A stretch of 13,163 nt of DNA from contig JAEDMR010000038.1 of NCBI GenBank assembly GCA_016302925.1, positions 1 to 13,163 of the forward strand, in the 5' to 3' direction. A program made the translations under genes and the position numbers. Below, one piece after another: positions 1 to 7,456 of this stretch (position 1 is the stretch's first letter; every line of letters begins with the position of its first letter). The stretch comes from Bacillota bacterium (GTDB lineage: Bacteria > Bacillota > Clostridia > Peptostreptococcales > Anaerovoracaceae). Below the pieces are notes generated by a model. That model saw only the letters and a program-made list of their open reading frames with translations. It ran no database searches and was not told the origin of the DNA.

Positions 1-1155
1 CTCACCTTCTTCGTGTTTTATGAGATGCTGACGGTGGCGACCTATCCGCTGGTGGTGCATTACCGGGATGAAAAGGCGAAAGTCTCTGGTCGGAAGTATC
101 TGTCTTATACTTTGATCAGCGGACAGCTGTTTTTCGCAGCGATCGTCTGGACTTATGCAAGGTACGGGACGCTGGATTTCACGCCGGGTGGTTTTATCGA
201 AGCCGGGTCCATGGAAAAAGGCCTGATGGCACTGCTGTTTCTGATGATGATTCTGGGCGGCGCAGTGAAAGCCGGCGTAATGCCGCTCCACGGCTGGCTG
301 CCTTCGGCCATGGTGGCACCCACACCGGTCAGCGCATTGCTTCATGCGGTGGCGGTGGTAAAAGCCGGAGCGTTCTGCGTGCTGCGGGTGGTCTGCTATG
401 TATTCGGACCGGTCAGCGCTGCCTGGTGCGGCGGTGCGGCAGCCCTTAGCTGGTTTGCTGCGGCTACGATTCTGCTGTCGTCTCTGGTTGCCATGCGTCA
501 GGATAATCTGAAGGCACGGCTGGCATTTTCCACCGTGGGACAGCTTTCCTATATCGTTCTGGGCATCAGTGTGCTGGCTCCTTACAGCATCGCAGGGGCA
601 ATATTTCATATCGTCGCCCATGCATTTCTGAAAATTACGCTGTTCATGAGCGCAGGTGCCATTTTCGTTACCACAGGTTTGTCGGAGATTTCTTCCATGA
701 AGGGTCTGGCGAAACGGATGCCGGTGACGTTCACCTGCTTTACGGTGACCTCTCTGGGTCTGGCCGGTCTGCCGCTGATGGCAGGCTTCGTCAGCAAGCT
801 GAACATTCTGGAAGGCGCCTGGATGGCGGGAAAGCCGCTGTTTGTGGTGACCTTGGTGGCGGCAGCCCTGCTGGCGCTGAGTTATCTGATGCCGGTGGTG
901 CAGATCGCCTTCGGCAAAGGAAATGCGGGTCAGAATTGCGGCCACGGCCACGGTGATAATCACAGTGATGATGGTCACGGTGATGACAGTCACAGTCACG
1001 GCAAAACGGGATTCGATGCTGCCCCTGCCATGCTGGTACCGCTGGTTCTTACTACAGTGATTGCAGTGATTCTTGGTATCCTGCCGAACGCAGGAGTTCA
1101 TTTATATGATCTGGCGCAGATGGCGGCCAGTGCCATCACGCAAGGAGGTATGTGA
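1..1155 (+). CDS. Proton-conducting antiporter subunit, MrpD/NuoM-like (5' end missing)
   Basis: The reading frame is open from base 1, so the gene starts before the window; 384 residues are visible. It is an integral membrane protein of the proton-channel family shared by Mrp/Mnh antiporters and complex I subunits L/M/N. Family hallmarks are the TM5-type glutamate (FYEMLTVATYPL, near base 20), the block PLHGWLPSAMVAPTPVSALL with a following VVKAG lysine (bases 280-375), DNLKARLAFSTVGQLSYI (500-555) and HIVAHAFLKITLF (610-645) with the second conserved lysine. The key charged residues are therefore present and the channel is probably functional. A His/Asp-rich loop interrupts the C-terminal part (940-1002). 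The stop is one base before the next start, and a second D-like subunit follows, so it belongs to a multisubunit cation/H+ antiporter operon. A hydrogenase- or Mbh-linked complex cannot be excluded because the upstream genes are missing. Confidence 0.88.
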   Translation, partial: LTFFVFYEMLTVATYPLVVHYRDEKAKVSGRKYLSYTLISGQLFFAAIVWTYARYGTLDFTPGGFIEAGSMEKGLMALLFLMMILGGAVKAGVMPLHGWLPSAMVAPTPVSALLHAVAVVKAGAFCVLRVVCYVFGPVSAAWCGGAAALSWFAAATILLSSLVAMRQDNLKARLAFSTVGQLSYIVLGISVLAPYSIAGAIFHIVAHAFLKITLFMSAGAIFVTTGLSEISSMKGLAKRMPVTFTCFTVTSLGLAGLPLMAGFVSKLNILEGAWMAGKPLFVVTLVAAALLALSYLMPVVQIAFGKGNAGQNCGHGHGDNHSDDGHGDDSHSHGKTGFDAAPAMLVPLVLTTVIAVILGILPNAGVHLYDLAQMAASAITQGGM

Positions 1156-1156
1156 A

Positions 1157-1396
1157 ATGGGCAATAAGAAAAAAGCATATCTTTTTCTCTGCATATTCCT
1201 GCTGGTAATGGTTCTGATTGAAGTACTGTTTGCCCATCCGCATTACCATATGCCGTGGAACGTGATCCCGGGTGCAGATATTCTCATCGGATTCGCCGGG
1301 GCATGGATTCTGATTTTCCTGGCGAAGATTCTTATGGCACGCCTGCTCCAGAGAGATGAAGACTATTATGAGAAGGGAGGCGGCAAAGATGCATGA
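1157..1396 (+). CDS. Small two-helix membrane protein between antiporter subunits (79 aa)
   Basis: The start ATG at 1157 is set by AAGGAGG at 1142-1148, eight bases upstream; the longer in-frame extension has no such site. The protein has a basic N-terminus (MGNKKK), a hydrophobic helix at about residues 7-25, a short His/Pro-rich loop (HPHYHMPW), a second hydrophobic helix at about 41-63, and a charged tail (QRDEDYYEKGGGKD). I do not recognise a named family. It starts one base after the upstream antiporter subunit ends and overlaps the downstream subunit by 8 bases (ATGCATGA), so translation of all three is probably coupled. The position between two D-like proton-channel subunits suggests a small accessory subunit of the same complex, comparable in size to MrpF or MrpC but not clearly homologous to either. 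Confidence 0.8.
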   Translation: MGNKKKAYLFLCIFLLVMVLIEVLFAHPHYHMPWNVIPGADILIGFAGAWILIFLAKILMARLLQRDEDYYEKGGGKDA

Positions 1397-3125
1397 CTTC
1401 CTTTTGTCCGGCGGCTTTCTGCAGCCGGGACTCATCCTGATCCTCTGCGGACTTCTCTGCCTCGTGGTGCCGCAGATGGTGCGGCGGGCGCTGGTACTGG
1501 TTTGTCCGCTGGTGAGTCTGGCGGCAGTGCTGATGTTCGGTGCAGATAAACTGTCTGTCATGTTCGGCATCATCTTTTCGGCGATTTCCTTTATTGCCGC
1601 GCTGTACAACCTGTCGGTAAAAGACCGTTTCGAGGTGGCAGTAGAGACGGTCTATGCCGGAGCGTCCATCAGTGCGGTCTTTGCATCCGGCTGGATCAGC
1701 ATGATCGTCTACTGGGAGCTGATGGCGGTTTCTTCCTGGCTGACACTGATTTCTGCCAGAACGAAAGAAGCAGCGAAAGCCGGGTTCCGCTACCTGATGG
1801 TACATATGCTGGGAGGAAATCTGCTGCTTGCCGGTATCGTGATCAAGCTGACAGAAGGCAGCACACTGATCCAGTGCCTGACCTCACAGCCTCACGATGC
1901 CGCTTTCTGGCTGATCCTGGCCGGCGTTGCGGTCAACGCAGCCATTCCTCCCCTTCACGCCTGGATCGCAGATGCTTATCCGGAATCTACCATGGGCGGC
2001 ACGGTCTATATGGGTTCCTTTACCACCAAGGTTGGGGTCTATTTCCTGATTCGTCTGTTCGCAGGGACGGAGCTTCTGCTGTACTTCGGCGTGTTCATGG
2101 CACTGTTCGGTGCATGCATGGCGCTGATGGAGAACGATCTGCGCCGGCTTTTCGCCTATCATATCGTCAGTCAGGTGGGATACATGATAGCTGCCGTGGC
2201 ACTGGGCGGGGAACTGGGCATCGATGGCGCAGCGGCACACGCTTTCAACAACATTCTGTATAAAGGAACGCTGCTCATGTGTGCGGGAACGGTGATTTCG
2301 GTCACCGGAAAACGGAAGATCAGTCAGCTGGGCGGTCTGGGAAAGAAGATGCCGCTGACGGCGGGCTGTTTTCTCATCGCGTCCATGGCCATCGCCGGCT
2401 TCCCGCTGCTGAACGGGTTTGTCAGCAAATCTCTGATTATGAACGCAGCAGCTGAAAGCGGCACACACTGGGCAGAACTTCTGCTGATGGTGGCAAGCGT
2501 CGGTACGCTTATGTCCATCACGCTGAAGATCAATTACTTCGTGTTCTGGGGCAAAACCGATTCGCCGGAGGCTTCTCTCGCGGCGGAGGGTCTTGGGGTG
2601 AGCGATGCTTCCGTACCCCTTTCCCGCAAAATCGCCATGGCCCTTGGTGCTGTGGGCTGCGTTGTCTGCGGTATTTTCCCGAACCTGGTCTACAGCCTGA
2701 CGCCTTACGGCAGTGATGGTCATCCGTTTACCGTGGATCATGTGACCCAGTATATGGAACTGTTTGCTGCGGCGTCTTTCGGGTTCCTCATGTATCTGTC
2801 TCATATGAAACCGCACGAGCAGCTGACGCTGGATATCGACTGGCTGTACCGCAAGCCGCTGAAGGTACTGATCGCCTGGCTGTCACAGACCGTGGACGGA
2901 GTGCGCAGGGGCATCGGAGACGGACTTGGTGTTCTGATACGGCATGGAAACCGGTATCTTCATGCACCCGTTCTGATTCTGCAGGAATGGTTCGGAAAGA
3001 AACCGCCTGCACCGAGGGACTGTCTGGAAGACGACGATGTACTTCAGAAACCTGCCGGCTGGCTGGTAGGCGTAAATTTCGCGGTTTTCCTTGCAGTCGT
3101 GCTCTTTGTGTTTTATAATAGGTAA
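1389..3125 (+). CDS. Second proton-conducting antiporter subunit, MrpD/NuoL-like, with long C-terminal tail
   Basis: A 578-aa polytopic membrane protein. The start ATG at 1389 has GGGAGG at 1375-1380; an in-frame ATG at 1356 lies inside the upstream gene and lacks a good site. Family blocks run in order: YWELMAVSSWLTLISA with the conserved Glu, PPLHAWIADAYPESTMGGTV followed by a TTKVG lysine, ENDLRRLFAYHIVSQVGYM, AHAFNNILYKGTLLMCAG with the second lysine, and GFPLLNGFVSKSLI. Residues from about 475 onward form an unusual tail: a DIDWLYRKP motif, an amphipathic stretch, a polar segment (KKPPAPRDCLEDDD) and a final hydrophobic helix ending FVFYNR. It is the last gene of the antiporter operon. 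It probably moves H+ (and with partners Na+ or K+) across the cytoplasmic membrane. Subunit letter and ion specificity cannot be assigned without the upstream genes. Confidence 0.88.
   Translation: MHDFLLSGGFLQPGLILILCGLLCLVVPQMVRRALVLVCPLVSLAAVLMFGADKLSVMFGIIFSAISFIAALYNLSVKDRFEVAVETVYAGASISAVFASGWISMIVYWELMAVSSWLTLISARTKEAAKAGFRYLMVHMLGGNLLLAGIVIKLTEGSTLIQCLTSQPHDAAFWLILAGVAVNAAIPPLHAWIADAYPESTMGGTVYMGSFTTKVGVYFLIRLFAGTELLLYFGVFMALFGACMALMENDLRRLFAYHIVSQVGYMIAAVALGGELGIDGAAAHAFNNILYKGTLLMCAGTVISVTGKRKISQLGGLGKKMPLTAGCFLIASMAIAGFPLLNGFVSKSLIMNAAAESGTHWAELLLMVASVGTLMSITLKINYFVFWGKTDSPEASLAAEGLGVSDASVPLSRKIAMALGAVGCVVCGIFPNLVYSLTPYGSDGHPFTVDHVTQYMELFAAASFGFLMYLSHMKPHEQLTLDIDWLYRKPLKVLIAWLSQTVDGVRRGIGDGLGVLIRHGNRYLHAPVLILQEWFGKKPPAPRDCLEDDDVLQKPAGWLVGVNFAVFLAVVLFVFYNR
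3091..3119 (+). promoter_or_regulatory. Candidate sigma-A promoter for the CoA-transferase operon
   Basis: TTGCAG (3091-3096) is followed after 17 bases by a perfect TATAAT (3114-3119). The -35 matches consensus at only three positions. The predicted start, near 3126, falls immediately after the antiporter stop codon, so the transcript would begin with the hairpin at 3132-3160. It lies inside the 3' end of the antiporter gene and is the only promoter-like sequence seen close before the CoA-transferase. Confidence 0.45.
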
Positions 3126-3131
3126 CAGCAG

Positions 3132-3167
3132 ACCGGTCTGGCCCTGTCGGGCAGGCCGGTTCTTTTC
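3132..3167 (+). terminator. G+C-rich hairpin after the antiporter operon (weak terminator or leader stem)
   Basis: ACCGGT (3132-3137) through CCC (3142-3144) pairs with GGGC (3149-3152) through GCCGGT (3155-3160): about 11 pairs with one bulged G, one G-T wobble and a TGTC loop. The tail TCTTTTCTGT is only a modest T-run. It can end antiporter transcription. If the promoter at 3091-3119 is real, it is also a 5' leader hairpin of the next operon. Confidence 0.6.
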
Positions 3168-3188
3168 TGTGAGAAAGGAATGACTGAA

Positions 3189-4487
3189 ATGAACGACATC
3201 AGAGCAGAATACGAAAGAAAGAAACAGTCCGTCGAAAAAATTTTGGAAAAAATCCGGTCCGGCGATAAGATTTTCGTGGGATTTTACGGGGGCGAGCCAC
3301 GGACGATTTTGCGCAGAATCCATGAGATTGCGCCGCGGGTTTCGGACGTGGAAATCTGGAAGGCTACGGATATGGAAGATTTCCCGGTGTTTACGGATCC
3401 GGCCATGGAAGGGCATTTCGAAATGAAATCCATCTTTTACGGGAAGACGGCCCGGGAAATTTCGAAGACGCGGCCGGTGGACTATTTCCCCAACGATCTG
3501 CACAGCTGCATGCGTCTGAAGAATGAGCAGGATCCCTGCAATGTATTCATGGTGACAGCAGCGCCGATGGATGAAGAAGGATATTTTACCCTGGGAAGCT
3601 GGGTACAGATTGAGCGGGATGCGCTGGAAGCGGCAGACACGGTGATTCTGGAAGTGAATCCTAACGCACCACGGACCTTTGGCGATACGGCAATTCATAT
3701 CAGTGAGGCAGACTGGATTCTGGAGACAGACGCGGCGCTTCCGGAAATGCCGGAAATTCCGTTCACTCCGGTGGAGGAAGCCATCGGGGAAAATGTGGCA
3801 GAGCTGATTCGGGATGGAGACTGCATTCAGCTGGGTATCGGCGGGACCTCCAATGTGGTGGCCCGCAAGCTGGTGGACAAGCATGATCTGGGGATTCATT
3901 CAGAGATGTTCACCGATTCCATGATGGAGCTGATGAAAAAAGGTGTCATCAACTGCAGCCGGAAGAATCTGAATCCAGGTCTGGCAGTGGCTTCCTTTGC
4001 CTGGGGAAGCCGGCAGTTATACGACTTTATCGATGGGAACCGTGATATCGTATTCCGGAGGAGTTCCTATGTGAACGATCCGTTCATCATCGCACAGAAT
4101 GACAATATGGTATCCATCAACACGACACTGCAGGTGGATCTGACCGGGCAGGTCTGCAGCGAAAGCATCGGACCGCGCCAGTACAGCGGCACGGGCGGCG
4201 CCTTTGACTTTGCCTACGGCGCACTCCATTCCCGGGGCGGCAGAGGAATCGTTGCCGTGCAGTCGACTGCGAAAAACGGAACTATTTCGAGAATTACGCC
4301 GATGCTGACCGAAGGGGCTATGGTGAGCATTACGAGAAATGTGGTGGACAATATTGTAACCGAATACGGTGTGGCACCCATGCGGGGCAGAACGGTACGG
4401 CAGCGGGTTCAGAACCTGATTGCCGTGGCACATCCGGATTTCAGAGAAGAACTGAAAAAGAAGGCAGAGTATCTGATGCTCTGGTAA
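3189..4487 (+). CDS. Acetyl-CoA hydrolase/transferase family CoA-transferase
   Basis: A 432-aa cytoplasmic enzyme of the family containing 4-hydroxybutyrate CoA-transferase (AbfT), butyryl-CoA:acetate CoA-transferase and propionyl-CoA:succinate CoA-transferase. These move CoA between acyl-CoA and a free acid through a glutamyl-CoA intermediate. Visible signatures are LGIGGTSNVV (from residue 215), the probable catalytic Glu239 in GIHSEMFTDS, which sits where AbfT has Glu238, and GTGGAFDFAYGA (near 335) followed by SRGGRGIV. I chose ATG 3189 because AAAGGA (3174-3179) lies nine bases upstream, whereas ATG 3180 directly abuts it. The length is typical of the family. It is followed after 20 bases by a ketopantoate-reductase-family gene. 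The acyl substrate cannot be read from sequence; a role in amino-acid or organic-acid fermentation is likely in an anaerobe. Confidence 0.88.
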   Translation: MNDIRAEYERKKQSVEKILEKIRSGDKIFVGFYGGEPRTILRRIHEIAPRVSDVEIWKATDMEDFPVFTDPAMEGHFEMKSIFYGKTAREISKTRPVDYFPNDLHSCMRLKNEQDPCNVFMVTAAPMDEEGYFTLGSWVQIERDALEAADTVILEVNPNAPRTFGDTAIHISEADWILETDAALPEMPEIPFTPVEEAIGENVAELIRDGDCIQLGIGGTSNVVARKLVDKHDLGIHSEMFTDSMMELMKKGVINCSRKNLNPGLAVASFAWGSRQLYDFIDGNRDIVFRRSSYVNDPFIIAQNDNMVSINTTLQVDLTGQVCSESIGPRQYSGTGGAFDFAYGALHSRGGRGIVAVQSTAKNGTISRITPMLTEGAMVSITRNVVDNIVTEYGVAPMRGRTVRQRVQNLIAVAHPDFREELKKKAEYLMLW

Positions 4488-4507
4488 GATAGTATGGGAG
4501 ATATGTT

Positions 4508-5419
4508 ATGAAAGAAATCAAGAATGTAACCATTGTGGGCATGGGTGCCCTGGGACTGCTTTACGGCAGCATGATGGCCTCCGGCGGGGCACAGGTGCAC
4601 TATGTGGTGGACGCAGAACGGTCTATTCGGTATCAGAATATGGAAGTCACCTGCAACGGAGAACCTTTTCAATTTCAGCTGGTAAAGGATACGGAGGCGG
4701 AACCGGCTGACCTGGTTCTGACTGCTGTGAAAGGAACCGGCCTTCCTTCGGCATTGAACACCATGGCAGGCTGTGTGGGACCGGAGACGGTGATCATTTC
4801 GGTCCTGAATGGAATCTCCAGTGAGGGTATCCTCGGAGAACGGTTTGGAAAGGAAAAGATGATTCATACTGTGGCCCAGGGCATGGATGCCATGAAATTC
4901 GGCAGTAAACTGCAGTATACACAGACCGGGAACCTACATATCGGTCTGGCACCGGGAGAGCGCGCAGAAAATCTGGACGCTGTGAAGACTTTTTTTGACC
5001 GGACCGGTGTGGGATATGTGGAGGAAGACGATATTCTGCGGCGCATGTGGAGCAAGTTCATGCTCAATGTGGGTGTCAATCAGACCTGTATGGTCTACGG
5101 AACCACATACGGCGGCGTGCTGGCAGACGGGGAACCTAACCGGACCATGATTTCTGCCATGCGGGAAGTTATTGCACTGGCAGGGGCAGAAGGCATCTTG
5201 CTGAACGAACAGGACCTGAACCAGTACATCGACATCATCGGCACACTGAGCCCGGAGGGAACACCGTCCATGGGACAGGACCGGATCAACCGGAAGCCAT
5301 CCGAAGTGGAGCTGTTCGCCGGCACCGTGATTCGGCTGGCAGAAAAACACGGACTCTATGTGCCGGTCAACCGGTTCCTGTATGAGAGTGTGCAGGAAAT
5401 TGAGAAGGAATACAGATAA
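4508..5419 (+). CDS. 2-Dehydropantoate 2-reductase family protein (PanE/ApbA-like)
   Basis: A 303-aa NAD(P)H-dependent 2-oxoacid reductase. The N-terminal Rossmann fold starts VTIVGMGALG (GxGxxG at residues 11-16). The catalytic pattern K183-x3-N187-x3-N191 (WSKFMLNVGVN) has the same spacing as E. coli PanE K176/N180/N184. Glu266 in RKPSEVELFAG corresponds to the conserved C-terminal Glu, and PSMGQD precedes it as in the family. GGGAG (4496-4500) gives a well-spaced ribosome binding site. It is co-oriented with the CoA-transferase and has a strong terminator directly after it, so the two form a likely operon. The classical job is ketopantoate to pantoate in CoA biosynthesis. No panB or panC is adjacent, and family members also act as D-2-hydroxyacid dehydrogenases, so a fermentative 2-oxoacid reductase is an open alternative. 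I therefore withhold the symbol panE. Confidence 0.85.
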   Translation: MKEIKNVTIVGMGALGLLYGSMMASGGAQVHYVVDAERSIRYQNMEVTCNGEPFQFQLVKDTEAEPADLVLTAVKGTGLPSALNTMAGCVGPETVIISVLNGISSEGILGERFGKEKMIHTVAQGMDAMKFGSKLQYTQTGNLHIGLAPGERAENLDAVKTFFDRTGVGYVEEDDILRRMWSKFMLNVGVNQTCMVYGTTYGGVLADGEPNRTMISAMREVIALAGAEGILLNEQDLNQYIDIIGTLSPEGTPSMGQDRINRKPSEVELFAGTVIRLAEKHGLYVPVNRFLYESVQEIEKEYR

Positions 5420-5426
5420 AAGCAAA

Positions 5427-5467
5427 AGGGCCGCATTCCGTATGAAGGAAGCGGCCCTGATTTTTTT
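5427..5467 (+). terminator. Strong intrinsic terminator between convergent genes
   Basis: AGGGCCGC (5427-5434) pairs perfectly with GCGGCCCT (5451-5458). TTCC (5436-5439) and GGAA (5447-5450) extend the stem inward past a single bulged A, leaving a 7-base loop. On the plus strand it is followed by GA and seven Ts (5461-5467). On the minus strand the stem is followed by CTTTTGC (a TTTT run), so it may also help end ychF transcription, whose stop is at 5476. Confidence 0.9.
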
Positions 5468-5475
5468 ATGCTCTG

Positions 5476-6570
5476 TTATACATTAAACAGGAAGTTGACC
5501 ACGTCGCCGTCCTGCATGACATATTCCTTGCCTTCGGAGCGAATGTAGCCCTTTTCTTTGGCGGCGGAAAGGCTGCCGCCCACTTCCATCAGCTTGTCAT
5601 AGGCGATGGTCTCCGCACGGATGAAGCCTTTTTCGAAGTCGGTATGGATCTTTCCTGCAGCGCCCGGTGCTTTGGTACCGCGCTTGATGGTCCATGCACG
5701 GCATTCATCTTCACCGGCGGTCAGGAAGGAGATCAGGTTCAGAAGAGCATAGGAGGCTTTGATCAGCTTATCCAGTCCGGACTCTTCGATTCCCATTTCC
5801 TCCAGGAACATGGCCCGTTCTTCATCCTCCAGCTCTGCCATTTCTGCTTCGATTTCTGCGCAGATGACAACCACCTGTGCGCCTTCTGCTTCGGCAATCT
5901 TACGAACCTGCTGCACATATGGGTTAGAATCTGCATCAGCAACCTCGTCATCAGATACATTGGCCACATAGATGATCGGCTTGTAGGACAGAAGGCCCAG
6001 GCCTTTCACGAAAGCTTCCTCTTCTTCATCCAGTTCCATGGCCCGGGCGTTTTTCCCTTCGCCAAGCCATTCATAGATCCGGTTCAGCAGACTCAGTTCG
6101 CCCTGCATCTGCTTGTCAGCCTTGGCCATCTTCGCGGTTTTCTGAATGCGGCGGTCCAGAATTTCCATATCGGACAGCAGCAGCTCGGTGTTGATGGTGT
6201 CGATATCGGAAGCCGGATCGATCCTGCCGTCCACGTGGACGATATTATCATTCTGGAAGCAGCGGACCACGTGGACGATGGCTTCTACTTCGCGGATGTG
6301 ACCCAGGAACTTGTTTCCCAGACCCTCGCCCTTGGAAGCGCCCTTTACCAGACCTGCGATGTCGCAGAATTCGATGGTAGCATAAATGGTCCGCTTCGAG
6401 TTGTAGATCTCATGAAGCTTCGTGACCCGCTGATCCGGAACAGTAACCACTCCTACATTGGGCTCGATGGTGCAGAAAGGATAATTGGCCGCTTCTGCGC
6501 CGGCCTTGGTGATGGCATTAAACAGGGTACTTTTCCCTACATTTGGCAATCCTACGATACCTAATTTCAT
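5476..6570 (-). CDS. ychF: Redox-regulated ATPase YchF (Obg-like NTPase)
   Basis: A 364-aa protein of the usual length and near-universal in bacteria. The P-loop is GLPNVGKST (residues 7-15), followed by [10 protein letters not shown] (29-38) and the switch II block [17 protein letters not shown] (about 70-86). An NVSD stretch near residue 204 stands where G4 occurs; YchF/OLA1 proteins have a non-canonical G4 and prefer ATP over GTP. A coiled-coil-like helical insert covers about 115-190. The C-terminal TGS domain contains [18 protein letters not shown] and ends VVNFLFNV. It binds ribosomes and is linked to translation and stress responses in other bacteria. The start ATG overlaps the lgt stop as ATGA, and the AAGGAG site lies within the end of lgt, so expression is likely coupled to lgt. 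Confidence 0.96.
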   Translation of the reverse strand: MKLGIVGLPNVGKSTLFNAITKAGAEAANYPFCTIEPNVGVVTVPDQRVTKLHEIYNSKRTIYATIEFCDIAGLVKGASKGEGLGNKFLGHIREVEAIVHVVRCFQNDNIVHVDGRIDPASDIDTINTELLLSDMEILDRRIQKTAKMAKADKQMQGELSLLNRIYEWLGEGKNARAMELDEEEEAFVKGLGLLSYKPIIYVANVSDDEVADADSNPYVQQVRKIAEAEGAQVVVICAEIEAEMAELEDEERAMFLEEMGIEESGLDKLIKASYALLNLISFLTAGEDECRAWTIKRGTKAPGAAGKIHTDFEKGFIRAETIAYDKLMEVGGSLSAAKEKGYIRSEGKEYVMQDGDVVNFLFNV

Positions 6571-7373
6571 TCTATATTCTCCTTGTTTTCTGTATTATTT
6601 TTTAAATCTGAATTATTTTTTAAATCCGTCGGACTCTTGCTTCGTTTCATCAAAATCCAGTAGATCACAGCCAGTCCCACGATGAGGCATAGACTGAGAA
6701 CCTGCGCCTGCCGCAGCGGACCGATCATCAGGCTGTCTGTCCGCAGGCCTTCCACAAAGAAGCGCTCTACGGAATACAGAATGCCGTAGAGACATACAAT
6801 CTGTCCGTTGAATTTCCTGTGGTTTCTGTCGAGCCACAGCAGGAACCAGAACAGCAGGAAGCACCAGATGGATTCGTACAGGAAGGTCGGGTGATAGCCG
6901 ACACCATCGATGATCTGTGCCCATGGCAAATCCGTCGGGCCGCCGTGGGCTTCTTCGTTGAAGAAGTTTCCCCACCGGCCGATGGACTGGGCCAGGGCGA
7001 TGGTCGGTGCCACCAGGTCGGCGGCATTGAGAAAGTTCACTTTATGATGGCGGCAGACGAAATATGCCACGATGAAGCAGGCGATCAGTCCGCCGTGTAC
7101 TGCCAGTCCGCCGCTTCTGGTGTCGAAAATCTTCATCCAGTCTCCGGCGTAATTTTCCCAGCTGAAAATCACATAGTAGGCCCGTGCGCCGATGATAGCG
7201 GTGGGAACCATGAAAATGACCAGATCCAGAATGAAATCCGGCTGTATGTCATGCTCCTTTGCGCGGAAGTAGCAAATCAGTGTCGCAATGAAAAAACCAA
7301 GTCCGATCAGAAGGCCATACCACATGACATCCAGTCCGAACAAGGAAAATGCGACCCGGTCGGGTGCAATCAT
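6567..7373 (-). CDS. lgt: Prolipoprotein diacylglyceryl transferase
   Basis: A 268-aa integral membrane enzyme that transfers diacylglycerol from phosphatidylglycerol to the lipobox cysteine of prolipoproteins, the first step of lipoprotein maturation. The signature GRWGNFFNEEAHGG (conserved Arg, Asn and Glu) is present, as is GGLAVHGGLIA with the conserved His; about seven hydrophobic segments are visible. I start at ATG 7373 (MIAPDRVAFSLFG). AAGGAG at 7389-7384 lies 10 bases upstream, and the promoter -10 at 7426-7421 predicts transcription from about 7414, which places the upstream in-frame ATG at 7418 before the transcript begins. The extreme C-terminus carries a small duplicated Asn/Lys tail (DLKNNS/DLKNNT). 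The gene precedes ychF with a 4-nt overlap. Lgt would be needed to anchor the lipoprotein encoded at 9708-11252. Confidence 0.95.
   Translation of the reverse strand: MIAPDRVAFSLFGLDVMWYGLLIGLGFFIATLICYFRAKEHDIQPDFILDLVIFMVPTAIIGARAYYVIFSWENYAGDWMKIFDTRSGGLAVHGGLIACFIVAYFVCRHHKVNFLNAADLVAPTIALAQSIGRWGNFFNEEAHGGPTDLPWAQIIDGVGYHPTFLYESIWCFLLFWFLLWLDRNHRKFNGQIVCLYGILYSVERFFVEGLRTDSLMIGPLRQAQVLSLCLIVGLAVIYWILMKRSKSPTDLKNNSDLKNNTENKENIE
6594..6626 (-). repeat. 18-bp tandem duplication at the 3' end of lgt
   Basis: The 15-mer ATTATTTTTTAAATC occurs at 6594-6608 and again at 6612-6626 (plus-strand reading), a period of 18 bases. It keeps frame and encodes the repeated hexapeptide DLKNNS/DLKNNT in the cytoplasmic tail of Lgt. 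The A+T content is far above that of the surrounding gene, which suggests slippage in a tolerant tail. Confidence 0.75.
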
Positions 7374-7420
7374 AATCAAAAATCTCCTTACATTAAAATA
7401 TCCAATAAATTCACCCATAT

Positions 7421-7449
7421 ATTATACAAAAAAAAGTGTTAATTGTCAT
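7421..7449 (-). promoter_or_regulatory. Sigma-A promoter of the lgt-ychF operon
   Basis: On the minus strand ATGACA (7449-7444, five of six consensus bases) is followed by 17 bases and a perfect TATAAT (7426-7421). The predicted start is near 7414, giving a roughly 40-base leader that contains the AAGGAG site for ATG 7373. Confidence 0.8.
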
Positions 7450-7456
7450 CAAAGTT

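Noticed and set aside
1884..2816. 310-codon minus-strand open frame inside the second antiporter gene
   Set aside because: Antisense shadow of a conserved gene; Arg/His/Gln-rich product with no membrane segments or motifs.
3180..3182. ATG 3180 as start of the CoA-transferase
   Set aside because: AAAGGA ends directly against it, leaving no spacing; ATG 3189 has a nine-base spacing and puts the catalytic Glu at 239, next to AbfT 238.
2883..3899. 338-codon minus-strand open frame spanning the antiporter end and the CoA-transferase
   Set aside because: It is antisense to two well-supported genes and crosses their hairpin; the product is His/Arg/Pro-rich with no recognisable family, as expected for the reverse of G+C-biased coding sequence.
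5644..6564. 306-codon plus-strand open frame opposite ychF
   Set aside because: Fully antisense to ychF, whose P-loop, switch and TGS blocks are unmistakable; no ribosome binding site or family match.
7416..7418. Upstream in-frame ATG for lgt (15 residues longer)
   Set aside because: It lies before the predicted transcription start of the lgt promoter and lacks a ribosome binding site; ATG 7373 has AAGGAG.
7443..7448. TTGTCA as -35 for sfsA
   Set aside because: Only 11 bases from the TACAAT -10, too close for sigma-A.
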